DNA from: an uncultured Clostridia bacterium
GTDB lineage: Bacteria > Bacillota > Clostridia > Oscillospirales > Ruminococcaceae
DNA length: 64,000 nt
Direction of reading: 5' to 3'
Assembly: GCA_947631995.1 (NCBI GenBank)
Contig: CANRNT010000003.1
Location: 1 to 64,000, forward strand
In this document: in pieces, positions 59,829 to 64,000 of the stretch
Position numbering within the stretch: position 1 is the stretch's first letter
Layout of the letters: each line of letters opens with the position of its first letter
Translations under genes and position numbers: made by a program
Notes under the pieces: model-generated
The model's input: only the letters and a program-made list of their open reading frames with translations
What the model was told of the DNA's origin: nothing
Databases searched by the model: none

Positions 59829-61016
59829 ATAGCGATCAGATTTCGTAAACAGCGCCGTCAGGGCGCAGGAACTTACGCGGGAGATATAACCTCGTCGGAA
59901 AGGAACGGCGAAGAGAGCCTGTTCCGAATCGCTCACAACGAAAATTATCTCGAAAGCTCTCTTTACGAGCAGCTTCGCAGGAACGTCCCCCTGATAGACG
60001 CGGCTATCGGAAAGATAGTGCGTCTGGTGGGAGATTTTCATCTGGAGGCGAGCGACCAAAGATTACAGCCCGCTCTTGACAGGTTTTGCAGGAGCGTTAA
60101 GGTGAACACCTCGGGCGAATCGCTCGGCACGTTCATCGACGCATATCTCGACAGCCTTATCACATACGGCAAGGCGCTCGGAGAGATACTTATTGACAGC
60201 AAGAGCTGCGAGATACTCGGTCTTGCGAACGCCGACAGCACGCTTTTCAGCGTAAAGCGCGGCAAAAGTCCGCTGGAGGCACGTTACTTCTTTTACGACA
60301 ACGCGACCGAGATAAACGTCGCGCACCCCGAAAGGATATTCTGCACCATGCTCGGCGAAAGTCCGAAAGACCCGCAGGGCGTATCAATGCTGAGAGGACT
60401 TCCCTGCTTTTCGGACGTACTGCTGAAAATATACGGCTGCATAGGCAAGAATTTCGAGAGGGTCGGCAACGTGCGCTATGCCGTTACATACAAGCCGACA
60501 GGCGACAGCTTTGACAAGACTGCCGCAAAGGAACACGCCAAACAGATAGCAAAAGAATGGGCGGAGGGCATGAACAGCGCTCGCTACGGAAGAGTAAAGG
60601 ATTTCGTGGCGGTAGGAGATGTTGACATAAAGGTCATCGGCGCCGACAATCAGATAATCGACACCGAAATACCCGTCAGACAGATACTCGAACAGCTCAT
60701 CTCAAAGCTTTCCATACCGCCCTTCCTGCTCGGGCTGAACTGGAGCTCTACCGAGCGCATGAGCACACAGCAGGTAGATATCCTCACCAGCGAGCTTGAA
60801 TATTACAGGCGTCTGCTGACACCCGTCATCAGGCGGATAGGTCTGATGTTCGCCGCTCTGAGCGGAAGCGGCAGCGACATAGACGTGGTATGGTCAAACA
60901 TAAATCTTCAGGACGAAACGGAGCTTGCCAAGGCGCGTCTTTACAACGCTCAGGCGGAAGAAATAGAGCTTCGCAACAAAAAAGTAAAGGAGTGTGATAC
61001 GGCAGATGACAACTGA
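59829..61016 (+). CDS. Phage portal protein
   Basis: About 396 residues forming the dodecameric ring through which DNA enters the capsid. Internal cues: LIDAAIGKIVRLVG, SLITYGKALGEIL, and KLSIPPFLLGLNWSSTERMS in the C-terminal half. The track begins earlier, inside terL. AAAGGAGG lies at 59813-59820, but no ATG, GTG or TTG follows within 20 nt; the frame reads GTA ATC ATA ATA GCG. Initiation is therefore likely at ATA (59826 or 59829). The family call is good; the start is unusual. Confidence 0.85.
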   Translation: MAIRFRKQRRQGAGTYAGDITSSERNGEESLFRIAHNENYLESSLYEQLRRNVPLIDAAIGKIVRLVGDFHLEASDQRLQPALDRFCRSVKVNTSGESLGTFIDAYLDSLITYGKALGEILIDSKSCEILGLANADSTLFSVKRGKSPLEARYFFYDNATEINVAHPERIFCTMLGESPKDPQGVSMLRGLPCFSDVLLKIYGCIGKNFERVGNVRYAVTYKPTGDSFDKTAAKEHAKQIAKEWAEGMNSARYGRVKDFVAVGDVDIKVIGADNQIIDTEIPVRQILEQLISKLSIPPFLLGLNWSSTERMSTQQVDILTSELEYYRRLLTPVIRRIGLMFAALSGSGSDIDVVWSNINLQDETELAKARLYNAQAEEIELRNKKVKECDTADDN

Positions 61017-61860
61017 ATTTACTCTTGACGAACAGCTTCTCGAAAAGATAAACCGCTTCAGCAGGAAAAAGCTCACCGAGGAAGAGATATACTGCTTCCC
61101 CGTTATCCTCTGCGACAACGAGATAGACCGCGACGGCGAAAGGTTCTCGGTCGCGGCGCTCAACAAGCTCGCCAAGCTCTTCATAGGCAAAACGGGCATT
61201 TTTGACCACGACCCGAAGGGCAGCAATCAGAGCGCGAGGATATTCGATACCTGCGTTATGGAGGATCCCTCCCGCACGACGGGAGCAGGCGAACCCTACA
61301 CGGCTCTGACTGCGAAGGCTTACATGGTGCGCACATCGGGAAACGCAGACCTCATCGCCGAGATAGACGGCGGCATAAAAAAGGAGGTCAGCGTAAGCTG
61401 CGGCATACGCTCGCGCAAATGCTCGGTATGCGGTTCAACGAAATGCCGCCATGTAAAGGGACAGTCATACGGAGGCGTTATGTGCCACACGATACTCGAC
61501 GACCCTACCGACGCATACGAATGGAGCTTCGTGGCTATTCCCGCACAGCCCAACGCAGGCGTTTCAAAAGCGGCGGCGATATCATCGGGCAAGGCTGAAA
61601 AAGCCGAGCTCCCCGCTGCGGAGGAAACGGTGCGCAGAGAGCTTATAACACAGGTCATGAAAAAGAGCTGGATACGCGAACCGCGGCTCGTTCTCGACCG
61701 CTACCGCGAATATCTGGAAACCCTCGGCACCGACAGACTGGCAGAGCTGAAAAAGTCTCTGGACGACGTCTGCGCTGCTTCGGCGGCAGACGACGCGCCC
61801 TGCATTACGGGCGAATACACGGCAAAATTTTCTGCCGACAACAAAAAATATAAGATATAA
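61006..61860 (+). CDS. Prohead protease-like protein with a zinc-knuckle insert
   Basis: A 284-residue protein. ILCDNEIDRDGERFSVAAL and TGIFDHDPKG resemble the His region of HK97-type S78 proteases, and KEVSVSCGIRSR the Ser region, so a His-Ser protease that trims the capsid is likely. Between them is CSVCGSTKCRHVKG, a Cys3-His set that could bind zinc. SFVAIPAQPNAGVSKA is the usual family end. It precedes the capsid gene by 17 nt. Start at ATG 61006 is chosen over GTG 60994. Confidence 0.75.
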   Translation: MTTEFTLDEQLLEKINRFSRKKLTEEEIYCFPVILCDNEIDRDGERFSVAALNKLAKLFIGKTGIFDHDPKGSNQSARIFDTCVMEDPSRTTGAGEPYTALTAKAYMVRTSGNADLIAEIDGGIKKEVSVSCGIRSRKCSVCGSTKCRHVKGQSYGGVMCHTILDDPTDAYEWSFVAIPAQPNAGVSKAAAISSGKAEKAELPAAEETVRRELITQVMKKSWIREPRLVLDRYREYLETLGTDRLAELKKSLDDVCAASAADDAPCITGEYTAKFSADNKKYKI

Positions 61861-61877
61861 CATCAGGAGGTAAAACT

Positions 61878-62849
61878 ATGTACAACGACATAAGACTTGA
61901 AAAATCACTTTACAGCGTAAGCGGAAAAACATTCACACAGGCTCTTGCAGAGCTCGACCCCGACGAGAACTACTCGTCTACCGAGCTTTCGGGACTTGAC
62001 GCGTTTGAAAGACAGCTCAAGCGCTTTGACATCAAAGTAAGCGGCGAAAACTGCGACATGGTAGAAAAATTCTTCATGAACACGCAATCGGCGGTGCTTT
62101 TCCCCGAATTTGTACGCAGAACTATCAAACAGGGCTTGGACGAAGTAAGCATACTGCCCGACATCACCGCCGCAAGAAGCTGCACCGACGGTATAGATTT
62201 CCGCGGTATGAGCATATCGTCAAGCGGCGAGGACACGGCTGAGCAGGGCGCGGCTATCTCTTCAACTACGGTACAGCTTGCTTCAAAAGCAACGGCAGTC
62301 AAGAAGTTTGCGAGAAAGCTCTCCGTTACCTATGAGGCTATCCGCAAGCAGAGGATAGAGGCTCTCGCGGTAGTGCTTCGCGGTCTTGGAGCGGCGGTAT
62401 CAAGAGCAATAAACCTCGAAGCGGTAAAAACTCTTGCCGCCGACGCTTCTTCCTCTGCAATGTCCGGAGCGACCGTCACATATGCAGACCTTGCTTCTTT
62501 CTGGGCAAAGCTTCCCAAGAACGATATGAACGTCATCGTTACCACGCCCGCTATCATGGCAGATATCCTCGCTCTTGACGAAATGAAGTACTGCGTCAGC
62601 GACTTCATGGCAACGGGCAAGGTGAAAACTCCCTACGGCGTGACCCTCATCAAATGCTCGGGTCTGGACACGGAAGAAATGGTCGGTATCGACAGCAAGA
62701 CAGCTCTCGAAGCCGTATTCGCCACCGACGTAGTTGTTGACAGCGACAAGCTCCTCTCCACTCAGTGTGAGGAGATATCATGCAGCATTATGGTCGGCTT
62801 CTCCAAGATAGACGCCGACGCTGCTGCGGTCATGACTGCCGCCAACTGA
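61878..62849 (+). CDS. Phage major capsid protein, HK97-like
   Basis: A 323-residue shell protein. An N-terminal helix-rich segment is followed by an E-loop-like part (ISSSGEDTAEQGAA) and the P/A-domain pattern SVTYEAIRKQR and VIVTTPAIMADILAL. The fold call is by arrangement and position between protease and connector genes, not by a strong motif. AGGAGG precedes the ATG. Confidence 0.8.
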   Translation: MYNDIRLEKSLYSVSGKTFTQALAELDPDENYSSTELSGLDAFERQLKRFDIKVSGENCDMVEKFFMNTQSAVLFPEFVRRTIKQGLDEVSILPDITAARSCTDGIDFRGMSISSSGEDTAEQGAAISSTTVQLASKATAVKKFARKLSVTYEAIRKQRIEALAVVLRGLGAAVSRAINLEAVKTLAADASSSAMSGATVTYADLASFWAKLPKNDMNVIVTTPAIMADILALDEMKYCVSDFMATGKVKTPYGVTLIKCSGLDTEEMVGIDSKTALEAVFATDVVVDSDKLLSTQCEEISCSIMVGFSKIDADAAAVMTAAN

Positions 62850-62875
62850 TCTTCCTACGGAAAGGCGGTCACATA

Positions 62876-63256
62876 ATGTACACTATAGATACTTCAAAAG
62901 TAGTGCAGCTTGTCTGCCTTTACGCCCGTTTGCCAAAGAGCAAACAGACATATGCTGCAGAGCTTGCCGAAGCCGCCGCCGAGCACCTCGGCTCAAGGCT
63001 TCTCCGCGAGCCTCGCAGCACCCATGAAATGGCGGCGTGCTGTCATGCCGCCGCCTGCATGGCGGTCTGCGATATAGCAAGGCTCAACGCCGCCGCTCTC
63101 GAGCCTGCGGTAACGGAAACGGGCGTGTTCCAATCAGCGGGAAAGAGCAGCTCAACGTCCTCGGAGGCGCAGAAGCTCCGTGACGAGGCATTAATGCGTC
63201 TGGGAGATATGCTCGACGCTTCCGAGTTCTTTTTTGAAGGAGTTGATACGCAATGA
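62876..63256 (+). CDS. Phage head-tail connector-like protein
   Basis: A 126-residue protein following the capsid gene in the place of the gp6-like adaptor. The helical N-terminal half (KQTYAAELAEAAAEHLGSRL) and the C-terminal KLRDEALMRLGDMLDASEFF fit connector proteins. The track start at 62780 is too early; ATG at 62876 has GGAAAGG upstream. The assignment is by gene order. Confidence 0.6.
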   Translation: MYTIDTSKVVQLVCLYARLPKSKQTYAAELAEAAAEHLGSRLLREPRSTHEMAACCHAAACMAVCDIARLNAAALEPAVTETGVFQSAGKSSSTSSEAQKLRDEALMRLGDMLDASEFFFEGVDTQ

Positions 63257-63642
63257 CCTTGAAGGAAAGCATAATATCCGCCGCTCAGGACGCGGGATTT
63301 ACGGTAACGGAAAGCTTTGTTGACAACGATCCCGTCACACTTTCCGACGATCTGCTCATATTCATAAGCAGCGAGGGCAGCGAGCTTACCGAGGAATGGC
63401 GCTCGCTGGAGGGGGAAAGCTGTCTGGGGATAAACAGGCGGCTGAAGGCTACCGCGTTCGCTGCCTCTCCTCTGGGCACGGAGGAGCTTCTCAACGCCGT
63501 TGAATATATGCAAAAGCTCTTCACCGCCGACAGCGTCCTTTACGATATAACATTTTCGGTTTCCGCTCCCAAGCGCAACGAGCTGCACAAAAGAGTGCAA
63601 TGCGACATTCACATAACGGCAGCGGAAATGATATCACAATGA
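63253..63642 (+). CDS. Phage head-tail joining or tail-completion protein candidate
   Basis: A 129-residue protein; AAGGAG lies 10 nt before the ATG and the gene overlaps the previous stop by 4 nt. It has mixed alpha/beta character with a C-terminal DITFSVSAPKRNELHKR. No family is recognised by me. Its position after the connector suggests neck or tail completion. Confidence 0.5.
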   Translation: MTLKESIISAAQDAGFTVTESFVDNDPVTLSDDLLIFISSEGSELTEEWRSLEGESCLGINRRLKATAFAASPLGTEELLNAVEYMQKLFTADSVLYDITFSVSAPKRNELHKRVQCDIHITAAEMISQ

Positions 63643-63659
63643 AAGGAGCGTGACCACCG

Positions 63660-63998
63660 ATGAACGGCAGAAAGATATCTTTTACCTTCGGCACGATAAC
63701 TCTGGGAGTCAACGACTACAAGATAACGCTTCAGGACAAGCTTGCACAGGTAGCTCTGATAAATGGTACTATCAGGAACATATACGTTGGCAAGGCGGGT
63801 GCGGAGATAACCGTCAGCGGAAAGCTCCCCGCCGGCGACTGCTCTGCTCTTTACACAGCCGCTTCTCCCCTGATAGCGACCGCTGACACGCTTACCGTTG
63901 ACGGCATAAGCTTCACGTCCGCAATGCTGGATAAGCTGGTGATAACGCCCTCGGCAAGCGACGGATTTGCAAAATACGACCTGTCATTCCACATATAA
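63660..63998 (+). CDS. Phage tail-tube or minor structural protein candidate
   Basis: A 112-residue, beta-rich protein (KISFTFGTITLGVNDYKITL and an end YDLSFHI). AAAGGAG lies 12 nt before the ATG. The frame ends 2 nt before the window edge. No family is recognised; the beta pattern and gene order suggest a tail component. Confidence 0.45.
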   Translation: MNGRKISFTFGTITLGVNDYKITLQDKLAQVALINGTIRNIYVGKAGAEITVSGKLPAGDCSALYTAASPLIATADTLTVDGISFTSAMLDKLVITPSASDGFAKYDLSFHI

Positions 63999-64000
63999 AG

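Overview
The window looks like a chromosomal segment of a Gram-positive gut Clostridium-type bacterium (Bacillota, probably Oscillospirales, Ruminococcus-like). This rests on gene content: RNase Y, IreB, DUF1934, CpsBCD-type capsule regulators, a T-box leader, PdaA-like and SpoIIQ-like sporulation proteins, and many promoters of the form TTGACA-17-TATAAT. The organism assignment is inference. No rRNA, tRNA, CRISPR array or insertion sequence was found.

Layout. 0.3-6.6 kb (minus): a eukaryote-type HisA behind thrS, then acetyltransferase, lipase and membrane genes led by a T-box riboswitch. 6.7-10.0 kb (plus): RNase Y and an O-antigen-ligase-like membrane protein. 10.05-10.48 kb: a compact locus resembling a type I toxin-antitoxin pair. 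10.5-12.1 kb: an acyl-CoA synthetase. 12.26-20.3 kb (minus): the most interesting region, a nine-gene operon. It holds a TM1266-like regulator, a FecCD-type permease, an ABC ATPase fused to a second TM1266-like domain, a NifH-like reductase, two NifD/K-like proteins, a lipoprotein substrate-binding protein, a NusG-domain-II protein and a Gx-family membrane protein. It is preceded by a consensus promoter and a structured leader ending in a terminator. 20.4-37.7 kb (minus): a MacB-like ABC protein, a zinc-ribbon membrane protein, TtcA, TcdA, an AI-2E family transporter, IorAB, a degenerate MetH-like protein, MurI, Ddl, an Asp-rich-tailed lipoprotein, PdaA and IreB. 37.8-48.6 kb: pheT and pheS with an extra gene between them, capsule regulators CpsB/CpsD/CpsC, Nth, Maf and three cell-wall proteins. 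48.6-51.1 kb: a gene-free block of structured repeats. 51.1-57.5 kb: a two-component system and glycogen phosphorylase. 57.9-64 kb (plus): a phage packaging and head module that runs off the right edge.

How the genes fit together. The nitrogenase-like operon reads as an import-and-reduce system: the binding protein, permease and ATPase take up a chelate or cofactor, and the NifH/NifDK-like proteins would supply ATP-driven low-potential reduction. The ACT-like TM1266 domains and the leader terminator suggest control by a metal or small molecule. The last two genes resemble, from memory, the EetA/EetB pair of flavin-based extracellular electron transfer loci. The substrate is unknown.

A second theme is non-coding structure. 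At least four intergenic copies of a train of hairpins (about 240-270 nt) keep their base pairing through compensatory changes. A separate 406-nt element occurs twice and folds into a four-way cloverleaf. A third element of 240-280 nt occurs as two inverted copies flanking the pheS-to-nth segment.
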